From Burkholderiales bacterium (GTDB lineage: Bacteria; Pseudomonadota; Gammaproteobacteria; Burkholderiales; Burkholderiaceae_C): a stretch of 64,000 nt of DNA. The stretch covers positions 372,001 through 436,000 of the forward strand of contig JACRPO010000005.1 of assembly GCA_016223165.1 (NCBI GenBank), given 5' to 3'. This document shows positions 51,260 through 59,942 of the stretch, piece after piece (positions within the stretch are counted from its first letter, which is position 1; the number at the start of each line of letters is the position of its first letter). The notes beneath the pieces are model-generated. The model worked only from the letters and a program-made list of their open reading frames with translations, did not search any database and had not been told where the DNA came from. Both the position numbers and the translations under genes were made by a program.

Positions 51260-51895
51260 TCAGGGGGTGGTGCCGCGCACGACGAAGCGCATCAGGTGCG
51301 GCACCAGGCGCTCGGCGGCCAGTTCCATCGTCAGCTGGAACTCGTCGACCTTGCCGCGGAAGTAGCGGTAGAACATCAAGGCCGGGATGGCGATGATGAG
51401 ACCGAAGGCGGTGTTGTACAGGGCCACCGAGATGCCATGCGCCAGCATCTGCGGGTTGTTTCCCGTGCCCGGCGCCTGCGAGCCGAAGATCTCGATCATG
51501 CCGACGACGGTGCCGAAGAGCCCCAGCAACGGGGCCGCCGCCGCGATGGTGCCGAGCGTGTTGAGGTAGCGCTCGAGCCGGTGCACGGCCTTGCGGCCGG
51601 CGTTCTCGAACGCCTGTCGCAGCCCGGTCTCGGCGATGCGCGGGTCGGCGATGACGCTGCGCAGCCCGGCGGCGAGCACGCCACCGAGCACCGAGTTCTC
51701 CGCCAGCTTGTTGACCACGTCGGCGCCGGGCAGGTTGGCGCGCGTGACGGAGATGACTTCCTCGAGCAGCTTGGGCGGCGTCACCAGTGCATCACGCAGG
51801 TGGTACAGCCTCTCGATGACGAGCGCCAATGCGACGATGGAACACAACAGCAGGGGCCAGATCGGCCAACCGGCCGCTTGTATGATGGACAGCAA
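51260..51895 (-). CDS. exbB: ExbB/TolQ family proton channel
   Basis: ExbB forms the proton channel of the TonB energy system. The protein of about 211 residues has three membrane segments: the first at the N-terminus (WPIWPLLLCSIVALALVIER), then two after the large cytoplasmic domain (TLGTIAAAAPLLGLFGTVVGMIEIF and NTAFGLIIAIPALMFYRYF). The start is not clear. TTG 51895 gives a first residue directly before LSIIQAAGWPIWP, where conservation begins; the frame stays open to 51988 and no ATG or strong ribosome site is nearby. It heads the exbB-exbD-lpxK-Trm112-kdsB series. Confidence 0.9.
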   Translation of the reverse strand: MLSIIQAAGWPIWPLLLCSIVALALVIERLYHLRDALVTPPKLLEEVISVTRANLPGADVVNKLAENSVLGGVLAAGLRSVIADPRIAETGLRQAFENAGRKAVHRLERYLNTLGTIAAAAPLLGLFGTVVGMIEIFGSQAPGTGNNPQMLAHGISVALYNTAFGLIIAIPALMFYRYFRGKVDEFQLTMELAAERLVPHLMRFVVRGTTP

Positions 51896-52240
51896 AGCTT
51901 GTTTGGGCCGGCCAGTTGGGGCACGCCGCGGGGCGCGATTATTGCCGAAGCCGCCGAGTGCCCCGGCACGACGCAATGGCCGCCGCAAGCTTGTCCACAG
52001 CTTGTGAAACGCAGCAAGCCGCTCCTGTGGACAAGACTGTGGGCAAAGCCGGGCGGCGCGGCGATTCGCGACCCCCGGGACAACCCTCAGTGCCCATTGC
52101 TGAAAATTTGGGCGCCGGAAAACCCATGAAGATCAACGGCTTGCACGGACTCGTCGTCCGCGCGCTCGGCACGACCCGGCGAAAAGCGAGCACCGGCGCG
52201 GCTGTGGAGTTCCGGGTGCTGCGCGGGCGCGGATCGCCGC
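51896..52240. promoter_or_regulatory. Divergent exbB / xseA region with DnaA-box-like sequences
   Basis: The 345 bases contain TTGTCCACA (51991-51999), TGTGGACAA (52026-52034) and TGTGGGCAA (52039-52047). The first two are an inverted pair one base from the DnaA consensus TTATCCACA, and the third has one further change. They lie within 57 bases. No AT-rich unwinding element or dnaA/dnaN gene is nearby, so an origin is unlikely; titration or transcription control by DnaA is possible. Small open frames here show no conservation. Confidence 0.4.
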
Positions 52241-53623
52241 ATGGCTGACGCGGCTGCCGGCGGCGCCCAGCGCCCTGTCTGGGGGGTGGCGGCATTGCTG
52301 CAGGCCGGCAGCGACGCGCTGTGGTCGCGGTTCGGCCCGGTGGCCGTGCGCGGCGAGTTGTCGGGCTTCATGCGTGCGTCCAGTGGCCACTGTTACTTCG
52401 CGCTGAAGGACGACGCCGGCGCACCCGCGCTGCTGCGCTGTGCGATGTTCAGGCGCGCGGCCATGCTCGTGGACTTCCAGCCCGCCGACGGCCAGCGCGT
52501 CGAGCTGCGCGGCCGCCTCGACCTCTATGCGGCGCGCGGCGAGCTGCAACTCGTGGCCGAGGCGATGTTGCGCGTCGGGCAGGGCACGCTGTACGAGGAG
52601 TTCCTGCGCCTGCGTGCGCGCCTCGAGGCCCTTGGCCTCTTCGATGCGGCGCGCAAGCGTGCGCTGCCGTCGCATCCACGCCGGCTCGGCGTCATCACCT
52701 CGCCCGCTGCCGCGGCGCTGCAAGACGTGCTCACGGCGCTCGCGCGGCGTGCACCGCACGTCGAGGTGCTGCTCTATCCGTGCCCGGTGCAGGGGACCGA
52801 GGCGCCGCCCGCCATCGTGCAGGCGATCGGGCTGGCCAACGAGCGCCGAGAAGTCGATGCACTGCTGCTCGTGCGCGGCGGCGGCTCGCTGGAGGACCTG
52901 TGGGCATTCAACGACGAGCGCGTGGTGCGAGCGGTGGCCGCGAGTGCCTTGCCGCTCGTGTGCGGCGTCGGGCACGAGACCGACGTGACGCTGGCCGATC
53001 TGGCCGCCGACGTGCGCGCACCGACGCCCACCGCGGCGGCGGAGCTGGCCGCGCCGCCTCGCGACGACCTGCTCCTCGAGCTCGCGGCGCAGCAGGCACG
53101 CCTGCAGCGCGCCGCGGCGCGCCGGCTGCAGGCGCAGGCGCAGGGGCTGGACCAACGCGCGGCGCGGCTCGGGGCACCGGCGCGCGTGCTGCAGGGCCAG
53201 CAGCAGCGGCTGCAGGCGCTGGCCCATCGCCTGGTGCGGGCGCCGCGCCCGCTGCTGGAGCGCTGGCGGCACCGAGCGGCGCAGACGGCGGCGCGCTGGC
53301 TCGGCGCCGCCGCTTCGAGACGGCAAAGGACGCGTTCGGAACAGGAGGCGCTGGCGCAGCGCTTGAAGTCGCTCGACCCGCGCGAGGTGCTGCGTCGCGG
53401 CTATGCCTGGGTCGAGGACGACGCCGGTCGCGCCATCACGCAGGCCGCGCGGCTGGTGCTCGGGCAGCGCATCCGCGCCGTGTGGGCCGACGGCGCGGCG
53501 CGCGCCGAGATCAGCGAACTCGAACGCCCCGGCGACGCCGCGATCGGAACGCCGAGCGACACCCTTGGCGGCGCCGTGGACGACGAAGCCACACTGCGCA
53601 ACCGGTCCGACCCGCCTGCCTAG
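52241..53623 (+). CDS. xseA: Exodeoxyribonuclease VII large subunit XseA
   Basis: XseA is the catalytic subunit of exonuclease VII, which degrades single-stranded DNA. The 460-residue protein has an N-terminal OB-fold ([31 protein letters not shown]). The catalytic domain has [61 protein letters not shown] and [29 protein letters not shown] long Arg/Gln/Leu-rich coiled coil (about 270-370) and an SWxRVR-like end domain follow. The small subunit XseB was not seen here. The stop codon forms part of the sodB -10. Confidence 0.96.
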   Translation: MADAAAGGAQRPVWGVAALLQAGSDALWSRFGPVAVRGELSGFMRASSGHCYFALKDDAGAPALLRCAMFRRAAMLVDFQPADGQRVELRGRLDLYAARGELQLVAEAMLRVGQGTLYEEFLRLRARLEALGLFDAARKRALPSHPRRLGVITSPAAAALQDVLTALARRAPHVEVLLYPCPVQGTEAPPAIVQAIGLANERREVDALLLVRGGGSLEDLWAFNDERVVRAVAASALPLVCGVGHETDVTLADLAADVRAPTPTAAAELAAPPRDDLLLELAAQQARLQRAAARRLQAQAQGLDQRAARLGAPARVLQGQQQRLQALAHRLVRAPRPLLERWRHRAAQTAARWLGAAASRRQRTRSEQEALAQRLKSLDPREVLRRGYAWVEDDAGRAITQAARLVLGQRIRAVWADGAARAEISELERPGDAAIGTPSDTLGGAVDDEATLRNRSDPPA

Positions 53624-53626
53624 AAT
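53621..53626 (+). promoter_or_regulatory. Likely -10 of sodB, overlapping the xseA stop
   Basis: TAGAAT starts with the TAG stop of xseA and lies 47 bases before the sodB ATG. A well-placed ribosome site (CAGGAGAGA) precedes sodB. Confidence 0.5.
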
Positions 53627-53672
53627 CCCTCGCGCGCTCCAACAACACCCCAACCGATCAGGAGAGACGAAG

Positions 53673-54254
53673 ATGGAACACACCCTGCCGCCACTGCCCT
53701 ACACCCTCGACGCGCTGGCGCCGCACTACAGCAAGGAGACGCTGGAGTACCACCACGGCAAGCACCACAACGCCTACGTCGTGAACCTGAACAACCTGCA
53801 GAAGGGCACCGAATTCGAGCAGCTGCCGCTGGAAGAGATCGTCAAGAAGGCGAGCGGCGGCATCTACAACAACGCCGCGCAGATCTGGAACCACACGTTC
53901 TTCTGGAACTGCATGAAGCCGGCCGGCGGCGGCGAGCCCGGCGGCGCGCTCGCCGCGGCCATCAAGGCCAAGTGGGGCAGCTACGCGGCGTTCCGCGAGG
54001 CCTTCGTGAAGAGCGCCGTCGGCAACTTCGGCTCGGGCTGGACCTGGCTCGTGAAGAAGGGCGACGGCAGCGTGGACATCGTCAACATGGGCGCGGCCGG
54101 CACGCCGCTCACCACGGCCGACAAGGCGCTGCTGACGGTGGACGTGTGGGAACACGCCTACTACATCGACTACCGCAACCTGCGCCAGAAGTACGTCGAG
54201 ACCTTCCTCGACAAGCTCGTGAACTGGTCCTTCGCCGAGAAGAACTTCGGCTGA
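53673..54254 (+). CDS. sodB: Superoxide dismutase (Fe type)
   Basis: The enzyme converts superoxide to oxygen and peroxide in the cytoplasm. The 193-residue protein has metal ligands in [12 protein letters not shown] (His near 27), [12 protein letters not shown] (His near 74), and [13 protein letters not shown] (Asp and His near 157-161). The motif GSGWTWLV and [13 protein letters not shown] match the iron form as in E. coli SodB; manganese use cannot be excluded. A conserved ribosome site GGAGAGA lies nine bases before ATG 53673. It is followed by a dispersed palindrome and the convergent DUF192 gene. Confidence 0.96.
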   Translation: MEHTLPPLPYTLDALAPHYSKETLEYHHGKHHNAYVVNLNNLQKGTEFEQLPLEEIVKKASGGIYNNAAQIWNHTFFWNCMKPAGGGEPGGALAAAIKAKWGSYAAFREAFVKSAVGNFGSGWTWLVKKGDGSVDIVNMGAAGTPLTTADKALLTVDVWEHAYYIDYRNLRQKYVETFLDKLVNWSFAEKNFG

Positions 54255-54263
54255 AGGCACGCC

Positions 54264-54330
54264 TGAGCCCGCCCGGCCGCCCGGAGGGCTCATGCCGGCG
54301 TGCGAAGCGCGAAGGTGCTCCAGTGAACCT
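54264..54330 (+). repeat. Dispersed palindromic repeat, copy 2
   Basis: The 30-base palindrome at 54264-54293 starts TGAGCCCGCCCGGCCGCCCG and ends AGGGCTCAT. It matches the complement of 28368-28398 with one mismatch, and similarity continues to about 54330 (GAAGGTGCTCCAGTGA). It starts ten bases after the sodB stop and may also act as a hairpin end signal for sodB and the convergent DUF192 gene. Confidence 0.7.
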
Positions 54331-54356
54331 GCGGGCCTTCAGGCTCGCTTCGGCAA

Positions 54357-54827
54357 TCAGTTCTTGAACGGCGGCCCGCTGAGCTTGAAGCCTGCCTTGA
54401 TGCCGCGCTTTTCGAACCAGCCCTGACGCATCTCGAGCGCGAAGCGCACCGGCGCCTTTGCGCAGTGCGAGCGTTCGTCCAGCGGCTGCATGTCGGCGAG
54501 GTTGACGATGGTGCCGTCGTCGCCGATGAAGGCGATGGTCAGCGGCACGAGGGTGTTCTTCATCCAGAAGCAGCGTGAGCTCTTCTCTTCGTTGACGAAG
54601 AGCATGCCCTCGTTGCCGTTCATCTCCTTGCGGAACATCATGCCCGTCATCTGCTGCTCGGGCGTGGCCGCGAGCTCGGCCTTGATGGTGTGCATGCCGG
54701 CGCGCAGGTCCACCGTGGGCAGCCGGGGCTGCGGACCCTGCTGCGCGAAGAGCGTCGCAGGTGCGACGATGGCCGTGGACAACGCGAAGGCAAGGGCAGA
54801 CGGCAGGAACCACTTGATATTCATCAT
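54357..54827 (-). CDS. Secreted DUF192 protein
   Basis: The 156-residue product has a signal peptide ending ATLFAQ, followed by the DUF192 domain. It shows IKAELAATPEQQMTGMMFRKEMNGNEGMLFVNEEKSSRCFWMKNTLVPLTIAFIGDDGTIVNLADM, then ALEMRQGWFEKRGIKAG. The CFWMKNT segment is the family signature. The role of DUF192 is not established; it is often exported. It starts at ATG 54827 (or the adjacent 54824) and is divergent from ccoI. Confidence 0.9.
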   Translation of the reverse strand: MMNIKWFLPSALAFALSTAIVAPATLFAQQGPQPRLPTVDLRAGMHTIKAELAATPEQQMTGMMFRKEMNGNEGMLFVNEEKSSRCFWMKNTLVPLTIAFIGDDGTIVNLADMQPLDERSHCAKAPVRFALEMRQGWFEKRGIKAGFKLSGPPFKN

Positions 54828-54899
54828 GAGCGACGGTGCAATGAGAACCTAGATTATCGGGGGTCGGCTGTCGTACGAACGCGCACCGTCGCCACGCCG

Positions 54900-57368
54900 A
54901 TGACCACCGCCTCCCCGACGACAGCCACGACCGCCATGAGCTCGCATCGGCCTGCCGCCGAGGTGCAGGCCGATGCCGCCGCAGTCCTCGACGACCCGCT
55001 CGAGCACGGCCGCTTCACCCGCTGGGTCACGGGCGAGCAGGGCGAGCGGCTCGCCGAGTCGTCGCTGCTGCTGTCGGGCCTGCATTGCGCGGCCTGCGCC
55101 GGCATCATCGAAGGCGCGCTGCGCGGCGTCGCCGGCGTGCGCACGGCGCACGTGGCGCCGTCCAGCCAATTGGCCACCGTGCGCTGGGACCCGCAGGCGA
55201 CGCGGCCGTCTGCGCTCATCGCCGCCGTGCGTGCCGCCGGCTACGACGCCGTGCCCGATGCCGCCGCGCCGGCACGCACGCTGCGCCGGCGCGAGTTCCG
55301 CCAGGCCTTGTGGCGGCTCTTCGTCGCCGGCTTCTGCGCCATGCAGGTGATGATGATGGCGACGCCCGGCTACGTGGCGAGCGCCGGCGACCTGACCGAC
55401 GACATGCGCATGCTGCTCAACTGGGGCAGCTGGATCCTCACGCTGCCCGTGCTCGCCTTCTCCGCCGGCCCGTTCTTCAAGGGTGCCTGGCGCAGCTTGC
55501 GCATGAGCCGCAGGGCCGCTCCCAAGGCGAATGCCGGAGCGCTTCGGCGCAAAGGCCTTCCAGTCATCCGCATCGGCATGGACGTGCCGGTGGCGCTCGG
55601 CATCGCCATCACCTTCGTCGCCAGCACCGGCGCTACGTTCGACCCGGCGGGGTCGTTCGGGCGCGAGGTGTACTTCGACTCGCTGACGATGTTCGTGAGC
55701 TTCCTGCTCGGCGCGCGCTTCATGGAGATGCGCGTGCGCCACCGCGCCGCCGAGGCGCTGGAGGCGAGCCTGGCGCGCCTGCCGGAGACCGCGCTGCGCG
55801 TCGGCGAAGACGGCGCGACGCAAAGCGTGAGCGTGCTGCGGCTCGTGCCGGGAGACCGCGTGCGCGTGCTCGCCGGGCAGGCCTTTCCGGCCGACGGCGT
55901 GCTGCTCGAGGGCCGCACGCAGGCCGACGAGGCGCTGCTCACCGGTGAATCGGTGCCGGTGCCGAAGGCCGAGGGCGGCGAGCTCGTCGCCGGCAGCGTC
56001 AACGTCGGGGCACCGGTGCTGATGCAGGTGCAGCGCGTGGGCAACGACACGCGCTTCGAGGCCATCGTCTCGATGATGCGCAGCGCCGCCACGCAGCGCC
56101 CGGCAGCGGTGCGCCTGGCCGATCGCTGGGCCGGTCCGTTCCTCTGGGCGGTGCTGGTGCTGGCGGCCGGTGCGGCAGCGGTATGGAGCGTCATCGATCC
56201 GCCGCGCGCCGTCTGGGTGGCGGTGTCGGTGCTCATCGTCACTTGCCCTTGTGCGCTGTCACTGGCCGCCCCGGCGGCGCTGGTGGCCGCGCTACGCGCC
56301 TTCGCGCGCCGCGGCGTGATGGTGCAGCGGCTCGACGCGATCGAGGGCCTGGCGCGTGTCGACCAGGTCTTCTTCGACAAGACAGGCACGCTCAGCAGCG
56401 ACCGCCTGCGCCTGCACGACTGGCAGCTGACGCCGCAAGGTGAGCGGCAGCTCGCCGATCGCGACGCCGCGCTCGCCGCGGCGGCCTCGCTCGCGACGTG
56501 GTCCACGCATCCGGTGGCGCGCACGCTCGTCGAGGCGGCGACGGATCGCGAACTCGTGGCGCCCGAGCCGGCCTGGCACGGCATCGAGGAGGTGGCCGGC
56601 CGCGGCCTGCGGGCGCTCGATGCGAACGGGCAGGAGTGGCGCCTGGGCGCTCGCAGCTGGGTCGCCGATGAGGAGGGCGAGAAGGGTGAGAAGGGTGAGA
56701 AGGGTGAGAAGGGTGAGAAGGGTGAGAAGGGTGAGAAGGACGAGGAGGGCAGCAAGCACGGCGCCGCGGCAACCGGTGACGACGCCGCGGCAACCACCTG
56801 CCTCGGCGCGCACGGCAGCGTCCTCGCGAGCTTCATGCTCGAGGAAGAATTGCGCGAGGGTGCCCGTGAGGCCGTTGCCGCCCTGAAGCGCGACGGCGTC
56901 GCGGTGACCCTGCTGTCGGGCGATACGCCGGCGCGCGCGCGCAGGTTGGCCGAGCGTGTCGGCATCGGCGAAGTCATCGGCGGCGCGACGCCGGCCGACA
57001 AGCTGGCCGCCGTCGCTGCCGCACAGGCGCAGGGCCGGCGCGTCGCCATGGTCGGCGACGGCGTCAACGATGCGCCCGTGCTGGCACGCGCCGACGTCTC
57101 GTTGGCGATGGGCCAGGGGGCGCTCGTCGCGCGCAGCCAGGCCGATGCGGTGATCGCTTCGGGGCGCCTCGGCGATCTCGTCGCCGCGCGGGTGAGCGCG
57201 CGGCGCACGCTGGCCATCGTGCGCCAGAACATGGTGTGGGCCGCCGGCTACAACGCCGTGTGCATTCCGCTCGCGCTGGTGGGCTGGCTGCCGCCCTGGC
57301 TGGCCGGCCTCGGCATGGCGCTCAGTTCCCTGGCGGTCGTGCTCAACGCGTTGCGCGCCGCGCGCTGA
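54900..57368 (+). CDS. ccoI: Cu+-transporting P-type ATPase CcoI (FixI)
   Basis: CcoI exports copper used to build cbb3 oxidase. The 822-residue protein has a heavy-metal domain with the CxxC site GLHCAACAGI (about 64-70), a membrane region with the intramembrane CPC motif IVTCPCALSLAAP, the phosphorylation motif DKTGTL near 495, and the hinge MVGDGVNDAPVLARADVSLAMGQG. Two in-frame insertions are odd: an Ala/Arg-rich stretch (about 205-222, encoded by a small palindrome) before the GMDVPVALGI helix, and an EKG repeat (about 593-615). ccoS and ccoN follow. It is divergent from the DUF192 gene. Confidence 0.95.
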   Translation: MTTASPTTATTAMSSHRPAAEVQADAAAVLDDPLEHGRFTRWVTGEQGERLAESSLLLSGLHCAACAGIIEGALRGVAGVRTAHVAPSSQLATVRWDPQATRPSALIAAVRAAGYDAVPDAAAPARTLRRREFRQALWRLFVAGFCAMQVMMMATPGYVASAGDLTDDMRMLLNWGSWILTLPVLAFSAGPFFKGAWRSLRMSRRAAPKANAGALRRKGLPVIRIGMDVPVALGIAITFVASTGATFDPAGSFGREVYFDSLTMFVSFLLGARFMEMRVRHRAAEALEASLARLPETALRVGEDGATQSVSVLRLVPGDRVRVLAGQAFPADGVLLEGRTQADEALLTGESVPVPKAEGGELVAGSVNVGAPVLMQVQRVGNDTRFEAIVSMMRSAATQRPAAVRLADRWAGPFLWAVLVLAAGAAAVWSVIDPPRAVWVAVSVLIVTCPCALSLAAPAALVAALRAFARRGVMVQRLDAIEGLARVDQVFFDKTGTLSSDRLRLHDWQLTPQGERQLADRDAALAAAASLATWSTHPVARTLVEAATDRELVAPEPAWHGIEEVAGRGLRALDANGQEWRLGARSWVADEEGEKGEKGEKGEKGEKGEKGEKDEEGSKHGAAATGDDAAATTCLGAHGSVLASFMLEEELREGAREAVAALKRDGVAVTLLSGDTPARARRLAERVGIGEVIGGATPADKLAAVAAAQAQGRRVAMVGDGVNDAPVLARADVSLAMGQGALVARSQADAVIASGRLGDLVAARVSARRTLAIVRQNMVWAAGYNAVCIPLALVGWLPPWLAGLGMALSSLAVVLNALRAAR
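56679..56741 (+). repeat. 9-base tandem repeat GAGAAGGGT (6 copies plus variant) in ccoI
   Basis: Six exact GAGAAGGGT units (56679-56732) and one GAGAAGGAC unit encode (Glu-Lys-Gly)6-Glu-Lys-Asp. It lies in the loop between the ATP-binding domain and the following segment (GSVLASF) of the P-type ATPase. The exact unit identity means recent expansion by slippage. Confidence 0.95.
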
Positions 57369-57380
57369 ACGCCGCAGAAC

Positions 57381-57410
57381 ACGAGAGAGAACGAGAGAGA
57401 ACGAGAGAAG
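57381..57410 (+). repeat. 10-base tandem repeat before ccoS
   Basis: ACGAGAGAGA occurs twice exactly (57381-57390, 57391-57400), with a third unit ACGAGAGAAG (57401-57410), between the ccoI stop and the ccoS start. The last unit supplies the purine-rich ribosome site of ccoS. Confidence 0.9.
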
Positions 57411-57418
57411 GCGCTTCC

Positions 57419-57634
57419 TTGGACATCCTCTACCTGCTCATTCCGCTGTCGGCGGTGCTGGTGCTGTTCATCGTCGCGGTCTTCGGCTGGGCGGTGCACA
57501 AGGGCCAGTTCGAGGATCTCGAGCGCGAAGCTGATCGGATCCTTACAGACGACGCCCCGGTGCTTGATGCCGATCAAGCCGGCGACCAGGGACCGGCGGA
57601 AGAATCCCGGCGTCGATCCAGTGCATCGTCGTGA
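57419..57634 (+). CDS. ccoS: Cbb3-type oxidase assembly protein CcoS, TTG start
   Basis: CcoS is needed for cofactor insertion into cbb3 oxidase. The 71-residue product has the single membrane helix [25 protein letters not shown], followed by [18 protein letters not shown], the family signature. The C-terminal tail is longer and more polar than usual. TTG 57419 follows GAGAGAAGG at 8 bases; no ATG is in frame nearby. The 3' part of the gene contains the FNR box for ccoN. Confidence 0.9.
   Translation: MDILYLLIPLSAVLVLFIVAVFGWAVHKGQFEDLEREADRILTDDAPVLDADQAGDQGPAEESRRRSSASS
57564..57577. promoter_or_regulatory. Perfect FNR/ANR box inside ccoS, upstream of ccoN
   Basis: TTGATGCCGATCAA matches the FNR consensus TTGATnnnnATCAA exactly. 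Its centre (57570.5) is 75 bases before the ccoN ATG. A class II FNR promoter would start near 57612, and AAGAAT at 57600-57605 is at the expected -10 place. So low oxygen probably drives ccoNOQP from within ccoS. Confidence 0.85.
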
Positions 57635-57645
57635 GGAGAAGCTCA

Positions 57646-59106
57646 ATGGCAGAAAATCGAGTCGGCGCCGCCAGCGCCGCGGCGCCCGACGGCGTCTACA
57701 GCGATACGGTCGTGCGGCTGTTCGCCCTGGCGGCGGTCCTGTGGGGCGTGGTGGGCATGCTGGTCGGCGTGATCATCGCCGCGCAGCTCACCTGGCCCGA
57801 ACTGAACCTCGGCATCTCGTTCCTCAGCTACGGGCGGCTGCGTCCGCTGCACACGAACGCGGTCATCTTCGCGTTCGGCGGCAGCGTGCTCTTCGCCACC
57901 GCCTACCACGTGGTGCAGCGCACCTGTCAGACGCGGCTGTTCATGCCGGGGCTGGCGATGTTCACCTTCGTCGGCTGGCAGCTCATCATCCTCGCGGCAG
58001 CCATCACGCTGCCGCTCGGCATCACCAGCGGCAAGGAGTACGCCGAGCTCGAGTGGCCGATCGACATCGCGATCGCCGTCGTCTGGGTCGCCTACGCGGT
58101 GGTCTTCTTCGGCACCATCGGCACGCGCAAGGTCCGCCACATCTACGTTGCCAACTGGTTCTTCGGCGCCTTCATCATCGCCGTGGCGCTGCTGCACATC
58201 GTCAACAGCGCCGCGATTCCGGTGAGCCTGACGAAGAGCTACTCGGCCTACGCCGGCGTGCAGGACGCGATGGTGCAGTGGTGGTACGGCCACAACGCGG
58301 TCGGCTTCTTCCTCACCGCCGGCTTCCTGGGGATGATGTACTACTACATCCCCAAGCAGGCCGAGCGGCCGGTGTACAGCTACCGGCTCTCGATCGTGCA
58401 CTTCTGGGCCCTGATCTTCACGTACATGTGGGCGGGCCCGCACCACCTGCACTACACGGCGCTGCCCGACTGGGCGCAGAGCATCGGCATGCTGTTCTCG
58501 CTGGTGCTGCTCGCGCCGAGCTGGGGCGGCATGATCAACGGCATCATGACGCTCTCGGGCGCGTGGCACAAGCTGCGCGACGACCCGGTGCTGAAGTTCC
58601 TCATCGTCAGCCTGTCGTTCTACGGCATGAGCACGTTCGAGGGCCCGATGATGTCGATCAAGACCGTCAACGCCCTCAGCCACTACACGGACTGGACGGT
58701 CGGCCACGTGCACAGCGGCGCGCTTGGCTGGGTGGGCCTCATCAGCATGGGGGCGCTGTACCACCTGATCCCGCGCCTGTACGGCCGCAAGAGCATGTAC
58801 AGCGTGAAGGCGATCGAGACGCACTTCTGGATCGCCACGATCGGCATCGTGCTCTACATCGCCGCCATGTGGATCGCCGGCGTCATGCAGGGCCTGATGT
58901 GGCGCGCGGTCAACGCCGACGGCACGCTCGTCTACACCTTCGTCGAGAGCGTGAAGGCGACCTTCCCGTACTACGTGATCCGCCTGCTCGGTGGCCTGCT
59001 CTATCTGAGCGGCATGCTGATCATGGGCTGGAACGTGATCATGACCGTGCGCAGCAGCCCGGCCGCCCCGGCGCCGATCCCGCGCGTGGCCGTGGCGCAC
59101 GCCTGA
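57646..59106 (+). CDS. ccoN: Cytochrome cbb3 oxidase subunit I CcoN
   Basis: CcoN is the haem-copper catalytic subunit of the high-affinity cbb3 terminal oxidase. The 486-residue protein has about 12 membrane helices. Metal ligands are visible in [15 protein letters not shown] (low-spin haem His), [27 protein letters not shown] (copper-site histidines), and [14 protein letters not shown] (haem His pair). [17 protein letters not shown] helix is near the end. ATG 57646 follows GAGGAGAA. The operon continues with ccoO, ccoQ, ccoP. Expression is likely under the FNR box at 57564. Confidence 0.98.
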   Translation: MAENRVGAASAAAPDGVYSDTVVRLFALAAVLWGVVGMLVGVIIAAQLTWPELNLGISFLSYGRLRPLHTNAVIFAFGGSVLFATAYHVVQRTCQTRLFMPGLAMFTFVGWQLIILAAAITLPLGITSGKEYAELEWPIDIAIAVVWVAYAVVFFGTIGTRKVRHIYVANWFFGAFIIAVALLHIVNSAAIPVSLTKSYSAYAGVQDAMVQWWYGHNAVGFFLTAGFLGMMYYYIPKQAERPVYSYRLSIVHFWALIFTYMWAGPHHLHYTALPDWAQSIGMLFSLVLLAPSWGGMINGIMTLSGAWHKLRDDPVLKFLIVSLSFYGMSTFEGPMMSIKTVNALSHYTDWTVGHVHSGALGWVGLISMGALYHLIPRLYGRKSMYSVKAIETHFWIATIGIVLYIAAMWIAGVMQGLMWRAVNADGTLVYTFVESVKATFPYYVIRLLGGLLYLSGMLIMGWNVIMTVRSSPAAPAPIPRVAVAHA

Positions 59107-59131
59107 CCCGCACCGCACAGGAGCAAACCAC

Positions 59132-59749
59132 ATGGCAACACATGCCCCAAGCGGTCACGAGAAGATCGAGACCAGCAACTTCCTGATGATCGTGTTCATC
59201 CTGCTCGCCGTGGCGGTGGGCGGGATCGTCGAGATCGTGCCGCTGTACTTCCAGCGTTCGACCACGCAGCCCGTGGAAGGCCTCAAGCCCTACACGGCGC
59301 TGCAGCTGGCCGGCCGCGACGTCTATATCCGCGAGGGCTGCTACAACTGCCACTCGCAGATGGTGCGTCCGTTCCGCGCCGAGGCCCTGCGCTACGGCGC
59401 GCTCTCGACGGCCGGCGAATTCGTCTACGACCACCCCTTCCAGTGGGGCAGCAAGCGCACCGGCCCGGACCTGCACCGCGTCGGCGGCCGCTACAGCGAC
59501 GAATGGCATCGCGCGCACCTGAACAACCCGCGCGACCTGGTGCCCGAGTCGAACATGCCGGCCTATCCGTGGCTCGCCGGGTCCGCCGTCGACGCCGCCG
59601 GCATGGCGCCACGCATGAAGGCGCTGCGCATCGTCGGCGTGCCCTACACCGACGCCGAGATCACCAAGGCGGCCGAGGACGTGAAGGGCCGCACCGAGCT
59701 CGACGCGCTCGTGTCGTACCTGCAGGTGCTCGGCACCGCGCGCAAGTGA
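59132..59749 (+). CDS. ccoO: Cytochrome cbb3 oxidase subunit II CcoO
   Basis: CcoO is the membrane-anchored mono-haem c subunit. The 205-residue protein has one N-terminal membrane helix ([24 protein letters not shown]), then [15 protein letters not shown] with the haem site CYNCH near 72, and the distal Met in [10 protein letters not shown]. It follows ccoN by 25 bases with CAGGAG as ribosome site. Confidence 0.97.
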   Translation: MATHAPSGHEKIETSNFLMIVFILLAVAVGGIVEIVPLYFQRSTTQPVEGLKPYTALQLAGRDVYIREGCYNCHSQMVRPFRAEALRYGALSTAGEFVYDHPFQWGSKRTGPDLHRVGGRYSDEWHRAHLNNPRDLVPESNMPAYPWLAGSAVDAAGMAPRMKALRIVGVPYTDAEITKAAEDVKGRTELDALVSYLQVLGTARK

Positions 59750-59759
59750 GGAAGGCGTG

Positions 59760-59942
59760 ATGATGGACATCAACGACATGCGCGTCATGGTCACGGTGCT
59801 GAGCTTCGTGCTCTTCATCGCGCTGGCCGTGCACACCTGGAGCCGGCGCCGCCGAGGCGAGCACGAAGCCGCTGCGCGGCTGCCGTTCGCGGACGAGGGG
59901 CCGACCGGCCAGGCTGAACAAGGAACAAGGAGAGCGCCGTGA
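59760..59942 (+). CDS. ccoQ: Cbb3 oxidase small subunit CcoQ
   Basis: The 60-residue product has one membrane helix (MVTVLSFVLFIALAVHTWS), then a basic stretch RRRRGEHE and a short polar tail, as in CcoQ/FixQ, which stabilises the oxidase. ATG 59760 and 59763 are both possible, and GTG 59757 precedes them. Its stop overlaps the ccoP GTG start. Confidence 0.9.
   Translation: MMDINDMRVMVTVLSFVLFIALAVHTWSRRRRGEHEAAARLPFADEGPTGQAEQGTRRAP

Noticed and set aside
51991..52047. Chromosomal replication origin
   Set aside because: Only three imperfect DnaA boxes, no AT-rich unwinding region and none of the usual origin genes (dnaA, dnaN, rpmH, gidA) are present.
51916..52248. Small gene between exbB and xseA
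   Set aside because: The open frame has no ribosome site, no conserved sequence, and crosses the DnaA-box-like sites and the xseA start.
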